Part shown: positions 1-10,013 of the stretch, in pieces | Layout: the number at the start of each line of letters is the position of its first letter | Position numbering within the stretch: the first letter of the stretch is position 1 | Assembly: GCA_963575745.1 (NCBI GenBank) | Contig: CAUYUJ010005000.1 | Coordinates: 1 to 64,000, forward strand | Reading direction: 5' to 3' | DNA length: 64,000 bases | Source: Prorocentrum cordatum | Taxonomy: Eukaryota > Sar > Dinophyceae > Prorocentrales > Prorocentraceae | Translations under genes and position numbers: made by a program | Notes under the pieces: model-generated | Told to the model about the DNA's origin: nothing | Databases searched by the model: none | Seen by the model: the letters and a program-made list of their open reading frames with translations, nothing else

Positions 1-96
1 CTCCTACTCCTCCTCCTCCTCCTCCTCCTCCTCCTCCTCCTCCTCCTCCTCCTCCTCCTCCTCCTCCTCCTCCTCCTCCTCCTCCTCCTCCTCCTC
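1..96. repeat. (CCT)n microsatellite
   Basis: Nearly pure CTC/CCT triplets from the window edge to about position 96. It is the first of more than a dozen such tracts in the window, and its left end is cut by the window. Confidence 0.97.
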
Positions 97-1107
97 TCCG
101 TTCCCCGTCCTCCACGTGTATGGTTTTTGGGGGAGGGCGAGACTTGGGCGGGGGGGCCCTTCTCTGCGCCCGCTGCTCGCCGGCTCGGCACCCTCCTCCG
201 CCTCCCTGAAGCAGTAGATCGCGAACTGGTCCTCCCAGGAGGAGGAGGAGGAGGAGGAGGAGGAGGAGGAGGAGGAGGAGGAGGAGGTGAGGTGGAACGA
301 CAAGTGGGAGAGGGCACCAGGGGGAAGGGAGGGCGAAGGAGGGCGAGGAGGCGCATGCGGACGAGAAAGAGGGTGAGGGGAAGGGGAAGGGGAAGGGGAA
401 GGGGAGGGCGAGGCGGAGGATGAGGTGGTGGGGGGTAGGCGGGAGGGAGGGAGATCCTTCCCTGCGTTCTAGCGCTGATCCTGGCGACGATGCGACACTG
501 AGAATACGTAGTACAGCATCATTCGAGATGAAAGGCACGTGCAATCTGAAGACACTCCCTCCGCTCGGGGGATGCCAAGTGGGACGGCCCCCGTGAGGCA
601 GGAGGAGAAGAGGAGGGGCGGGGGGGAAAATGTGGGGGACATCGCGAGGGCCAGGAGGCGGAGGAGGGTGGGGAGAGAGGCAGGGGGAGGGCAAAGAGGG
701 GAGGGAGGGGAAGGAGGAGGAGAAAGGAGGAGGAGGAGGAGGAGGACAAGGAGGTCCTCCTGGGAGGACGCCTTTCCACCCCAGACCGCCGACCCCAGCT
801 CGCCCGAGGGTAACTGCTGGCGCGCAGAAGTGGGGCCCATTCTGCTCGAAAACACGCGTACACTATGACCGCCCCTGTCACTGTACTGCGACGCCGGCTG
901 TAAGTCATGAAAACAAATCTCAAAACCGTGACCTGACGGCATCCACTCCCACTCCCATCCTCGATCCTCTCCACTCCCTGACCCCAGTCTTGGGTCGGGC
1001 ATGTCTTCCTTCGGGCGGATTCTGGGTGAACATTCGAAATACAAAACATACACTTGAAAATAGTAAGAAAAAATATAAAGATCGCCCCCTGATTATATTT
1101 TCATGAT
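97..1107. other. GC- and purine-rich stretch, no gene recognised
   Basis: Contains a (GGA)n tract at about 238-288, purine-rich low-complexity DNA at 300-440 and 600-760, and a mixed-composition stretch at 760-1100. The open frames are low-complexity Gly/Arg/Glu or Ser/Pro and are not convincing as protein. Confidence 0.6.
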
Positions 1108-1143
1108 ATTGAACATTCCCCCCTGTAGAGGGACAGGCCCGAC
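1108..1143 (+). repeat. Foldback family E, right terminal fragment
   Basis: Matches the right end of the family E elements at 57.0-57.4 and 61.3-61.4 kb: a run like ATTCCCCC.TGTAGAGGGA followed by CAGGCCCGAC. No matching left end is visible upstream, so this copy is truncated or decayed. Confidence 0.7.
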
Positions 1144-1430
1144 TTCACCCGTCCCTCCCCTTCTTCCTTCCCCGACCCGCTGCCTCCCTCACCGCTCTAC
1201 CTCTCGCCTCTCCCTCCCGCCATGCGTCCCCTCCCTGCGCTCACTCCCACCCCCCTCTCCTGACCTCGCTCCGCTGCCTCACTTCATCCAGCCCTGCCAC
1301 CTCCCTTTCCCTCTCCCTCCCCCTTCCTTCCCGCCTCTCCCTTCTCGCCCTTCCCCTCCCCCAGCCTTCCGCGCATCCCCTGCACTCCTCATGGCACCTC
1401 CGCACACACTCGCCTTGGAAAAACTGAAGA
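1144..1430. other. Pyrimidine-rich stretch without gene
   Basis: Irregular CCCT/CTCC-rich sequence with no clear period. No coding signal was recognised on either strand. Confidence 0.6.
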
Positions 1431-1834
1431 GGTTCACGGTTTGGGGGCGGTTCCTTTTCAAAATGTGGCCCTCGCCTCAGCACCGCGCATATTCGTTTTA
1501 ACAAAGTGCAAAGTTTCACGGAGTCCCATGATCAAGGTACCAAACATGGTGTTTTGGAAGGGTTCAGGCTTACGAGGATGCACAAGATATGTTGACTCGC
1601 GGTGTTCAATCCCAGGAGTTCCGTCCTGGTACGATTCAGGATCGTCAAGACGCAACAGTCAAGCTGATCCGTGGCGTTGGAATCCCGAGAACAATGTTTT
1701 GGCATGCTCCAGGGTACCCAAACGGTTGTCTTCCAACGAGGCAGTTCCCTCGGTAATAGTGAACCGTTGTGAGGGAGCTTGGAGGGAAGGTTTATTCCAG
1801 CATTGTTGATGCCCCTTGGGTTTCCACTTGTCCT
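1431..1834 (+). repeat. Dispersed repeat family F, copy 1
   Basis: Shares long, nearly identical blocks with 55,855-56,328. Examples are TCAAAATGTGG near the start, TGATCCGTGGCGTTGGAATC in the middle and GTCTTCCAACGAGGCAGTTC towards the end. Both copies run directly into a CCT tract, so the tract may be a tail of the element. No coding capacity was recognised. Confidence 0.85.
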
Positions 1835-2316
1835 CCTCCTCCTGCTCCTCCTCCTCCTCCTCCTCCTCCTCCTCGATCCTCTCTCCTGGAGCTCCGCCTG
1901 CCCTGCTGCAGGGTCCGCGAGGCGGGGCCTATACGGGCGGCAGCACCCCCGGCAGGGACCACGCATAGACGCGCAGGCCGAACTGCGTACCGGCCGCCCG
2001 CACCAGCGGCCCGGACTCCATGCTGCTGCCCTGGCTGCTGCGCGGGGGGGAGGGGCTGCTGCCCTGCTGCCCGTCCTCCTCCTCCTCCTCCCCCTCCTCC
2101 TCCTCCTCCTCCTCCTCCTCCTCCTCTCCTCCTCCTCCTCTCTCCTCCTCCTCCCTCCTCCTCCTCCTCCTCCTCCTCCCTCCCTCCTCTCCTCCTCCTC
2201 CTCCTCCCCTCCTCCTCCTCCTCTCCTCGTCCTCGTCCTCCCTCCTCCTCCTCCTCCTCCTCCTCCTCCCTCCTCCTCCTCCTCCTCCTCCTCCTCCTCC
2301 TCCTCCTCCTCCTCCG
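1835..2316 (+). repeat. (CCT)n/(TCC)n arrays around a short GC-rich spacer
   Basis: Triplets at about 1,829-1,875 and 2,070-2,316 flank a GC-rich spacer (1,876-2,069). The second array is interrupted by CTC and CGT variants. The long open frames here are poly-Ser/Leu/Pro and are artefacts of the repeat. Confidence 0.93.
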
Positions 2317-3575
2317 CCCGCGGCCGCCCTCAGTCTCGTGTCTGACCACCTGGAAGACTCGAGACATGGCAGCGTCCGTGGAGACACCGCGTCCTTGCGA
2401 GGCAGGCCCTCGCCGTGTTCAGCTCGTGCTCGGTCGGTGCAGTGTCGTTGATTTCGGCCGATCCCTGTGACAGCATGCGCTTCTCTTCTTGTCCCAGTAA
2501 CGGTAAGACTGGTCCCAGCAGTCATCCCCGCCACGCTTGCGGTTCGAGACAGCGTTACTGGAGTACCATGTTCGACTGCCGAAGTGCCGGTCATAGGAGT
2601 GCATGGTAGCAATATGGACATCATCAGCACCGATATTAGCTCTACTCGCGCGCTTCGCGCGCTTAGACTGTAGCAAGCCCGAGCCACTGACCGGCCTACA
2701 GCTGCACGCACGCGCGTAACCACAAGCGGCCGCAGCATGCTTCGCACAAGGAGCAAGAACGCGGACAGAGCAACAAGGATTTCAAAAAAGGGGGCCACTG
2801 AGTGCTTGGGACCCGCCTCGCTGGGGAAGTCCTGAGGCCATCTTCGGTGTTGGAGGGCGGTCAGGCAGAGGTCAGCCTTCTTGGGTCGGGTTGAGCCGTC
2901 TTCGGCCGGAACTGCATTTCTCAAAGAAGGACTGCGGGGAATCCGGAGCAGCTAGGACGAATAGGAGGTGAGTGAGCAAGAGGAACCAGTTCCTCTCCCT
3001 GACCATCAGGTCCTTCTTCATTTCCTCCACCTTCCCTTCCTTCTCCTCCTTCCCTTCCTCGCCCTGGCCCCTCCCTTTGTCGCCCTAAATCCTCGGCCTG
3101 CTGATCTGTAGCTCCGCGTCCTCCTGCTCCTGCCGTTGGGCCGTCTTGGGCTCCAGATGGATAGAGCCTATCATGGGCCCTTCTTGATGCTCTTTTAGGC
3201 CGCCCTGGGGCGATATTTAATGCGTTTCGAATTACTTAGGGTGCTTCAACGGCCAAAAAGACGAGGACTCGAAAATCGTGCAAAACACATGAAAGATCTC
3301 CGATGTCTGGCTTTCGGAAGCCTCTCAGGGGTCTTCTGCGGGCCTCCTGGTCCAGCCTTGGGAGCCTGTAGAAGACTTGGAAGCGTTCCTGCTATCCCTG
3401 AGCGCTCTGGGTTCAGCCGGAGGTCCACTCAGGCCCCCCCAGCGTTGTTCGGGGCCACCAAGCCCCCATCCGGACCCCTGGACCCCCGAGGCTAAGGTGG
3501 GTACCCAGGGAGTTTGGGGAGTTTGGCAAAAATTGGCTGTCCCTGGACCTGGGGGTCTGGACGCCGCTTATGTTT

Positions 3576-3578
<3 letters not shown>
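2317..3578. other. Non-repetitive stretch without recognised gene
   Basis: Mixed-composition DNA with a CGCGCGCTTCGCGCGC palindrome near 2,648. Open frames up to about 330 codons overlap the upstream repeat and show no family I recognise. No splice-bounded exon could be supported. Confidence 0.5.
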
Positions 3579-3624
<46 letters not shown>

Positions 3625-4000
3625 TACATACCGACCTACCTACCTACCTACCTACCTACCTACCTACCTACCTACCTACCTACCTACCTACCTACATACA
3701 TACATACATACATGCATACATACATACACACACAGACACACACACATACATACATACATACATACATACATACATACATACATACATACATACATACATA
3801 CATACATACATACATACATACATACATACATACGTACATACAGACAGACATAAAGACAGACAGACAGACAGGCAGACATACCTACCTACATACATACATA
3901 CATACATACATACATACATACATGCATACATACATACATACATACATGCATACATATACATACATACATACATGCATGCATGCATACGTACATATATACA

Positions 4001-4034
<34 letters not shown>

Positions 4035-4262
4035 CATACATACATACATACATACATACATACATACATACATGCATACATACATACATGCATGCATACA
4101 TACATACATACATACATACATACATGTATACATACATGCATGCATGCATGGATACATACATACATACAAATATACATACACACATACATACATGTGCACC
4201 ATAATATACATACGTATACACACCACAAACATATATATATATATATGTATATATATACATAG
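3579..4262 (+). repeat. (AT)n, (TACC)n and (TACA)n microsatellite block
   Basis: An (AT)n run at about 3,582-3,621 is followed by (CTAC)n to about 3,693, a long (TACA)n tract with GACA and GCAT variants to about 4,200, and a final AT-rich run. The Thr/Tyr/His/Ile frames are repeat translations. Confidence 0.97.
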
Positions 4263-4783
4263 ATCTCAATGCGCAACTGCAAGAACCATCGCGCGTGCTT
4301 CGCGCGGGCTCAAGTTCTCGCTGGGCTGTACGGTCGAACTCTTGGGGATCTCTCTTGTATGGTACTTCTTCCCCGAGGCTTCCAAGAACGACGAAGACGG
4401 CCCAAGTGGCTTTCAAGACTTCCTACGATCCACCCACGGCGGCCTAAGGCAGACCCAAAATGAACTTCGGGGGCGCTTTAACTCGCCGCGGCTGGACGTT
4501 GCCGGAGGAAGAAGGAGGAGAACGGAAGGTGAAGGGGTTCCATGGGGGAGAAAGAAAAGGACGAGGAGGAGGAGGAGCAGGAGAGAGGGATGAGGAAAAG
4601 GAGTTGGAGAGGGTGGAGGAGGCCGCACAGGAGGAGGAACAGGTGGAGGAAGAGGAGGAGGAGGAGGAGGAGGAGGAGGAGGAGGAGGCGGAAATGTCGT
4701 ATTTCCTTGTTTTGCAAGCGTAACGAAGCTGCCAGGCGAACTTGAAAAAAAGGAAATGTTGGAATCCCTGTCCTTTCAAGTGC
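4263..4783. other. Unassigned stretch with (GGA)n tract
   Basis: Contains a short CGCGCGTGCTTCGCGCG palindrome near 4,290 and purine triplets at 4,560-4,690. On the minus strand the GGA tract is a long polypyrimidine run, as seen before exon acceptors elsewhere in the window, but no exon could be established here. Confidence 0.45.
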
Positions 4784-5515
4784 CCCCAGGACCTCTCTTG
4801 GGGCTCTTTTGGGCCTCCTTGGAGCTTCTTGGAGACCTCTTGAGGCCTCCTGGGGGTCTCCTGGGGCGAAGATCTCATGCTCTCGGCTCACGTTCCCGTT
4901 GCTGGTCCGCCGTTGGGACCCTTTCGGGCCGTCTTGGCCGTCTCTTCGGCCGTTTGGGAGACGTTTTGGGGCCGTCTTGGGGCGCTTTTGAGGCCCATTG
5001 GGCCGTCTTGGGGCGATCCCCGGAGCCTCTTGGGGCGTCTTGCAGCGTCGGGGAGCGGAGCAGGCGGAAACACCAAAATGGTTCAAACACCTATGGAACA
5101 TGAATGTGGTCTGGTCTCTTCGAGCTCTGTTGGGAGACCTCCTGGAAGCCTCTTGGGTATCTTGGGGGCCTCTTGGGCCGTCTGGAGGCCGTCTTGGGCG
5201 TCTTGGACCGTCTAGTGGCCTTCGGACCATCCCGCCACCATTCCGGGGTTGTGGGTTAGAGGCATCTCGGAAGTTCGTTTGGAACTCGTGGGAGGCCTTT
5301 CGGGTGCCTCTTGGAGGCAATTCTGGAGACCTCTCGGGGGCCGTTTATAGGTTCTCTGTGGGCCTCTCTTTGGGCCTCTTTGGGTCCTCGTGGGGGCCCC
5401 TTCGGCTCTCTTGGGGGCCTCCCGGGGCCTCTTAGGGGCAGAAGGCTCGGATTGTCCGTCAGTTTCCCCCCTTCTTGGGCCCCTCTTGGGGCCGTCTTGG
5501 GGAACTCTTAGGCGG
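4784..5515 (+). repeat. Degenerate minisatellite of CTTGGGG(C/G)CTC units, plus orientation
   Basis: Dozens of degenerate copies of motifs such as GGCCTCTTGGGGC and CCGTCTTGGGGC occur in irregular succession. The same motif family is in reverse orientation at 24.42-24.58, 24.96-25.24 and 29.21-29.40 kb. Translations give repetitive Gly/Pro/Arg/Leu peptides with no other sign of being genes. Confidence 0.85.
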
Positions 5516-6185
5516 TCTTTTTGTTAGTGTGTGTTATCTTTTCAGTGGGCTTCGCCCGCCTCCGGCCGCGTGAGGCCCCGCCTTCTTCCGCCCTTTCTCT
5601 GCCAATTAAAGCTGTGCGCGTCCCGCGTAGCTTTCAGCGGAAGAGGTTCGCTCTCGCCCTGCAGATCAAAAAAAGTTGTATCTTTTCCGTCTCGTGCACA
5701 ACTCCTCCAATGTGGCAGATGCCCCATGGGAAACATCTGGGAGCATGGTGTCGATGCTCGGGCACGACCAGCGACATCACACGGCATCGCACTTGTCGCA
5801 AAAGCCTCTTCGAGGAAAGCAATCAAGTCACTGGCGGTGAGAAGGCAGATGTTGTTTGACAAGGTGCCAGAGACCTAGTTGCACAAAAGCACAAACAAAC
5901 TGCACATCAAACTGTCCACTGACTATCCTGTCGTCGAAGAGAAAAGAAAAACGCCAGAAAATGCCCCCAGTGCAAAAATCAGACATCAGACGCGTCGTTG
6001 GGGATCGCCTTGACAGCGTCTTCGAATAACAATGCAAAGACATCCACCTGTATGTCTGGCAACTTGCTCGGGCACGATCAACCACCCGAGATAGTGTCGC
6101 ACGTAACGGACAGCGGTCTCGAGGAAAGTAACCGACTGCATCGCATCGCTGTGATACGACAACATATCAATCGGGCTTCGAGACA
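5516..6185. other. Unique stretch with an internal ~70-bp duplication
   Basis: Two related segments at about 5,755-5,826 and 6,066-6,136 both begin TGCTCGGGCACGA and both contain TCGAGGAAAG. Minus-strand frames through each share a FLE(E/T)A-like peptide. This may be exon-derived, but no splice sites or family could be assigned. Confidence 0.4.
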
Positions 6186-6810
6186 AAGTATCAGTTGGAA
6201 CTTCGCATATGTATGTGAATACGTGTACGTGCGTGATATATGCGCGTGTGTGCAAATACATACATGCACGCACACGTACATACAGACGTGCATGCATACA
6301 CATTTACGTGCATGCAGACACACAGACAGACAGACATACGTACATACATACATACATACATGCATGCATGCATGCTTGCATACATACATACATACATACA
6401 AACAAACAAACAAACGCACATACATACATATACCTACCTACCTACCTACCTACCTACCTACCTACCTACCTACCTACATGCCTACATACACACATACATA
6501 CAGACACACCCGTACATACATACATACATGCATGCATGCAGACATACATACCTAGAGACAAGCAAGCACACAACCAGTCATACATAAATACATACATAAT
6601 ACACACAAACACGCATACATACATACACACATACATGCATACACACATACATTCATACATTCATACATACATACGTACATCTACACGCACATGCATCCAT
6701 GAATACATCAATCCATCTATCCATAATTCCATCCATCGATACATCCATCCATACATACTTATATACATACATACACACATACACATGTGAATATATATAT
6801 ATATATATAA
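6186..6810 (+). repeat. Second tetranucleotide block, (TACA)n/(TACC)n ending in (AT)n
   Basis: Imperfect GTGC/ACAC at 6,200-6,320, (TACA)n with GCAT and CAAA variants, (CTAC)n at 6,433-6,477, TACA/TCCA variants to 6,780, then an (AT)n run to about 6,808. The composition mirrors the block at 3.58-4.26 kb with the AT run at the other end. Confidence 0.96.
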
Positions 6811-7034
6811 AGTAAATGTGCAATTCCTGGCTCTGCCGGGCAGTGTAGCCGAGCCGCCACGAGACCTTCATCAAAGAGATGTGCGTCTCAGAACCGCCGT
6901 GGTCGTAGGCTGTGGGTGGGTCTCGTGCGCTCCCCTAGCGCCAAGCATTACGGACGCCGTGCGTCATGACGCGTGCCAGGCGCCACACTAGGCGTCGCAC
7001 ACCCACCCTCCCAGCGCGTCACGAGAGCAGGTGC
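6811..7034. other. Unassigned sequence downstream (minus strand) of the relict leader
   Basis: If the leader-like sequence at 7,035-7,055 is real, this would be the start of the retroposed transcript body on the minus strand. No open frame of recognisable family was seen. Confidence 0.35.
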
Positions 7035-7055
7035 CTTGAGCCAGAATAACTACTG
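7035..7055 (-). other. Candidate relict dinoflagellate spliced leader (DinoSL)
   Basis: Read on the minus strand, this agrees with the conserved 21-nt core of DinoSL at 17 positions. The last nine bases (TGGCTCAAG) are intact and the differences are towards the 5' half. Relict leaders embedded in DNA are known in dinoflagellates and mark re-inserted mRNAs. A rough count of sequences within four mismatches suggests about 0.01-0.02 chance hits per window of this size, so it is suggestive only. Confidence 0.4.
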
Positions 7056-7141
7056 TCTCTGCTCCTCCTCACCCTCCTCCTCAGCATACAAACGTATGTC
7101 TTACATGTAGCTATACATAAGCATATTACACAGATGTGGAA

Positions 7142-7438
7142 TTACATACTGTACATATATTTATAAACAGTATATACATACGGAGAGAGAGGGAAAGACA
7201 GGCCTATAGACAGACAGACAAACAAAGGAGGAACAATAAGCAATAGAAAGGAAGGAAGCGGGGGAGAGAAAGAGAGAGACAGAGAGACAGATAGACAGAC
7301 AGACAGACAGAGAGGCAGAGACGGACATAACGACATTTATAGAGATACATACAGAACACAGGAAATATATATATATAGAGAAATATAGAAAGAAGGAGAG
7401 AGAAAGAGAGAGAGAGAGAGAATAAAGAAAGACCAACA
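7142..7438 (+). repeat. (GACA)n/(GAGA)n microsatellite
   Basis: Purine-rich tract with GACAGACAGACA and GAGAGAGAGA runs. On the minus strand it is a long CT-rich run lying immediately after the candidate exon at 7,441-7,521. Confidence 0.92.
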
Positions 7439-7440
7439 AC

Positions 7441-7521
7441 ATAAGTAATGATGATCCCCCCCAGGACGGCCTGCTGCTTGTCCACCAGGGAGAAGCCACG
7501 TATCTCCCAGCAAGCCCGCGC
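7441..7521 (-). CDS. Candidate internal exon with a membrane-like segment
   Basis: The minus-strand acceptor GGACCCCCCCAG precedes a 27-codon open segment. A charged/aromatic stretch (ARACWEIRGFSLVDKQQ) is followed by a hydrophobic AVLGGIIITY(VV) run that looks like the start of a transmembrane helix. A GT lies at the far end (TTAT|GTTG). The exon starts in phase 0, which fits the preceding candidate exon at 8,023-8,156. I do not recognise the family. The real 3' edge could be 3 nt lower. The support is composition and splice-like borders only. Confidence 0.4.
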
Positions 7522-7824
7522 CTGGGGGGGTCCACCCCGTTTTCACCCCTCGCTCCCCTCCCCCTCCCCCCCAGGACGGCCATGCCGCCGAAGACGACGA
7601 CCTCCTCCCCGTGCCCCTTCCTCCCAACATTTCCCAAGCTCGGAGGCGAGCGAGGGGGAAGTGAGAAGGAGCAGGCCTTCTGAGCAGAAGGCTCGGAAAT
7701 CCCCGAACCTCCTGTGAAGTCTTCTGAACCTTCCCCGGAGACACAGAAACTCTCTCGGAAGGCGCGCGGGCTTCTGAGAAGTCCCGCCGCCTTCTGGGAA
7801 GGCCTTCTCCTTCTCACTTCCCCC
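7522..7824. other. Intron-like stretch with CTTCTGAGAAG-type short repeats
   Basis: On the plus strand, motifs such as GGCCTTCTGAGCAGAAGG and CTTCTGAGAAGTCC recur between about 7,675 and 7,810 and can form small hairpins. No exon is supported. Confidence 0.4.
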
Positions 7825-8018
7825 CTGGGTGCGCCGCCGAATGTGGTTGTTGGGTCGTCACTCGGGTCTCCGGCGGCCCTTCGGGACGATCCCTGCACCC
7901 CCAGAACACCCTCGCCGAGGCGCAGCCGCTGGAATGCATCACGAGGCTGGAAGACCGTCGAGAACCGAAGGAGATGTCCGAAGACCTCGGACCTCGAGCC
8001 CGAAACTTCGCTCGCCAC
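7825..8018 (-). repeat. Intronic repeat family C, copy 1 (5' two-thirds)
   Basis: Matches the family C copies at 21.08-21.42 and 35.69-36.00 kb. Shared blocks include GAGGCGCAGCCGCTG and GGGACGATCC.TGCACCCCC on the plus strand. On the minus strand it begins a few bases after the donor of the exon at 8,023-8,156, the same position family C holds after two exons of the main gene. The part carrying the family's CCCCAG 3' end is not present or has diverged. Confidence 0.75.
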
Positions 8019-8022
8019 CGAC

Positions 8023-8156
8023 TGGCGCCTCCTCCGAGGCGAAGTCGCTCACCACCGCGACGGCCGAGGGCAGCTGGCGGTCGGGCTGCGTCTGGGCCGC
8101 CATGGCGGCCCCCGCCCCCCGGCGGGCCGCGGCGGCGGCGCCTCGACGCCGAGGCC
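8023..8156 (-). CDS. Candidate exon, Ala/Arg-rich then MAAQTQPD...
   Basis: On the minus strand a long pyrimidine run (complement of the GGA tract at about 8,196-8,231, then C-rich DNA) leads to GCGGCAG and an open segment. The segment is Ala/Arg-rich and continues with MAAQTQPDRQLPSAVAV and VSDFASEEAP before GTCGGTGG at the 3' edge. The internal ATG at 8,103 could instead be a translation start, giving a 27-codon first exon. Family C repeat begins directly after the edge. The function is unknown, and the match to the next exon is by phase only. Confidence 0.4.
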
Positions 8157-8195
8157 CTGCCGCGCTCCCCGCGAGGGCGGGGGAAGGGGGGGGCG

Positions 8196-8231
8196 GGGAG
8201 GAGGAGGAGGAGGAAGAGGAGGAGGAGGAGG
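8196..8231. repeat. (GGA)n tract (polypyrimidine on minus strand)
   Basis: Purine triplets on the plus strand. On the minus strand it forms part of a pyrimidine tract upstream of the candidate acceptor at 8,157. Confidence 0.85.
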
Positions 8232-8631
8232 ACGCCCCGCTAACCTTCACTTACCCTGTCTTGTGGCGGAGGGATGGGATCGGACTGGTCGGGTACGGGA
8301 GGTTACAGACTGCTAACTAACCTAACAAAGGCCGGGTCAGACCCAGCAACACACAGCGCTAGAGCACTTCGCAGCCATCCCCGTCGCTACCTCCCGCGTG
8401 CATCGCATTCCTAGCTTACGTCCCACTTCCCTCTCCTCCCTCATTAACACATGGCCGTCGGCAGCAAGCGGTTTGGGCTATGGCCGCTACGGGCAACAGC
8501 CCCAGCGCAGCCCACGTCAGCCCATTTGGGCATCGCAACAGGCCGCCTTGGCGCCGCCAGGGCGACCGCCGCCAACGAGCAACGCGACGCCGCCAGCCTC
8601 TCCCCGACACCATCGTCGGCAGCCATGGCTG
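8232..8631. other. Unassigned stretch
   Basis: GC-rich unique DNA. No exon, repeat family or RNA gene was recognised. Confidence 0.4.
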
Positions 8632-8685
8632 ACGGGGAACTGGGACACACAAATGAATAGACACAAATAACCAGATTCCCCATAT
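8632..8685 (+). repeat. Dispersed repeat family D, copy 1
   Basis: GGGGAACTGGGACACACAAA is followed by TRAATAGACACAAATAA. Nearly the same 45 bases recur at 55,437-55,481. In both copies the following sequence contains CCCCATA and TTTCCCATAT-like blocks ending near TTC(T)CCCCCC. Confidence 0.75.
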
Positions 8686-9824
8686 TTTCCAATATTTTCT
8701 GGGTTTTCGTCTTCCCCCCCACTTCCCATGTTTTCCCATATTTTCTGGGGAACCGCCGACGATGAATTGTGTCTGTGTGCTTTTTCCCCTCCTGAATAGC
8801 GTTGGCCAAGGCCGCCGCGGGCAACAGCCAAAGCGCGACCCACGCCGGCTGGCGAGGCACTCTGCCCAGGCTGGCTCTCCCCTCCGACCGTGCCGCCCTG
8901 CCTGGCCTGGCACTGCTGCCAGCGCGGCAACCGCCGCGCACAGGGGGCGGCGGGAGCGGCCACGACCTGGGAAAAGGGGGAGACTGCCCGCGCCGCACCG
9001 CCTTCGCTCGGAGGCCGGCCGGCCCCGGGTGCAGCGCTGCCGCAGGGGCCTCTCCCTGTGCGGCCCGGGGCCCGTGCCGGGCGCGAGGGCGCCCCGTGCT
9101 GGGGCCCCCATCGTGGGCCTCCCCGCGCGCGCCCGGCTCCCTCCCCGTGCCCTCTCCTCGCCCTCCCCGCCTCGTGCTCGCCGTCTGCCGACACGTCGTG
9201 GCCCGCTCTCCGGCCGCGCGTCGAGCCGGCGACGGCGACCGGCACGGCCCAGCGCCGGGCGCCGGGGCCCCCTGGCGGCTGCGCCGGCCCCAGAGAGTCG
9301 GGTCCCCGCGGGGCCCGGCCTCGGGAAGGCCCACGGCATCCAGCAGGAGGGCTTCGAGCAGCCCAGGATCGAGAAGATAGGGTGGAGAGCCCCACTCTGC
9401 TCTTGCGTCCTTCGCACTGGGGGGGAGGATGGCCGCGTTCGACGCATTCCATGGCCGAGAGACAGAGAGAGGGGGAGAGCACGAGGAGGAGCAGGAGGAG
9501 GAGGAAAGAGGGAGGACCTTCTTCCACTGTGCCGCTGCAAAACAACTTCCAGATCGCAAGAAATGCAAGGTCTGCCTCGCAGGGAAGAACCATAAGATCG
9601 ACCAGCTGGACGCTGTCTTTGACAGCGGCAGCCTTTTGACGAGCCGCTGCAGCACCCCACAAGCTGATGCTCGGTGACCGCACGTGGGCCGGCGATGACG
9701 ACTGGGCGAGGGCCCTACAGGGCGTCTGGGCAAGCTTCTGCCCAGGCGCCAACCTCTCCACAACAGTGAGAAACCCTTGGCCCACAGAACGTGGGATGGG
9801 TGGATGGGCTTGCCAGCAACTCAC
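8686..9824. other. GC-rich stretch, coding content unclear
   Basis: Six-frame openness is high because of GC content. One plus-strand frame (9,429-9,677) ends in a Cys-bearing segment KKCKVCLAGKN that loosely resembles the CKCCLG and CKHCLG fingers at 34.27 and 54.10 kb, so a LINE finger remnant is possible. Minus-strand continuations of the signal-peptide exon may also lie here. Neither can be fixed. Confidence 0.3.
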
Positions 9825-10013
9825 GGGGCTGCCCGCTCGGGCAGCGGATCCAACAGCAGCCTCCTCCAGAGTGCATCGTCCCTCGGGGGCAGGGGCCGCC
9901 TGGGCTGAGGCGCCCACTTCATGTTCCGCGCCACCTCCCACCCCCCGCGCCCACCCCACCACCAGTAGCAGGGCAAACAGAGCCAAGGCGGGCGCGGAGC
10001 GAGTGCGCAGCAT
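9825..10013 (-). CDS. Candidate first exon with signal peptide
   Basis: An ATG at 10,013 (minus strand) opens 63 codons. The N-terminus is a textbook signal peptide: basic start MLRTR, hydrophobic core ALALFALLLVVGW, then small residues and a likely cleavage near GGGA|EHE. The rest is Ala/Pro/Glu-rich with one Cys (APEGRCTLEE). The reading stays open to a strong donor, CAGCCCC|GTGAGT, in phase 0. The product would enter the secretory pathway. Downstream exons were not located with confidence; the exons at 8.16-8.02 and 7.52-7.44 kb are candidates on the same strand. Confidence 0.5.

Noticed and set aside
1769-2924. Long open frames (up to 331 codons) of Ser/Leu/Pro or Glu/Arg/Gly
   Set aside because: They are translations of the CCT array and change composition abruptly outside it.
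4300-4314. Second spliced-leader-like GGCTCAAG on the plus strand
   Set aside because: Only the last eight bases match; the preceding bases are a CG palindrome.
3514-4593. 359-codon Thr/His/Tyr-rich frame
   Set aside because: It is the TACA microsatellite read in one frame; all frames of both strands are similarly open.
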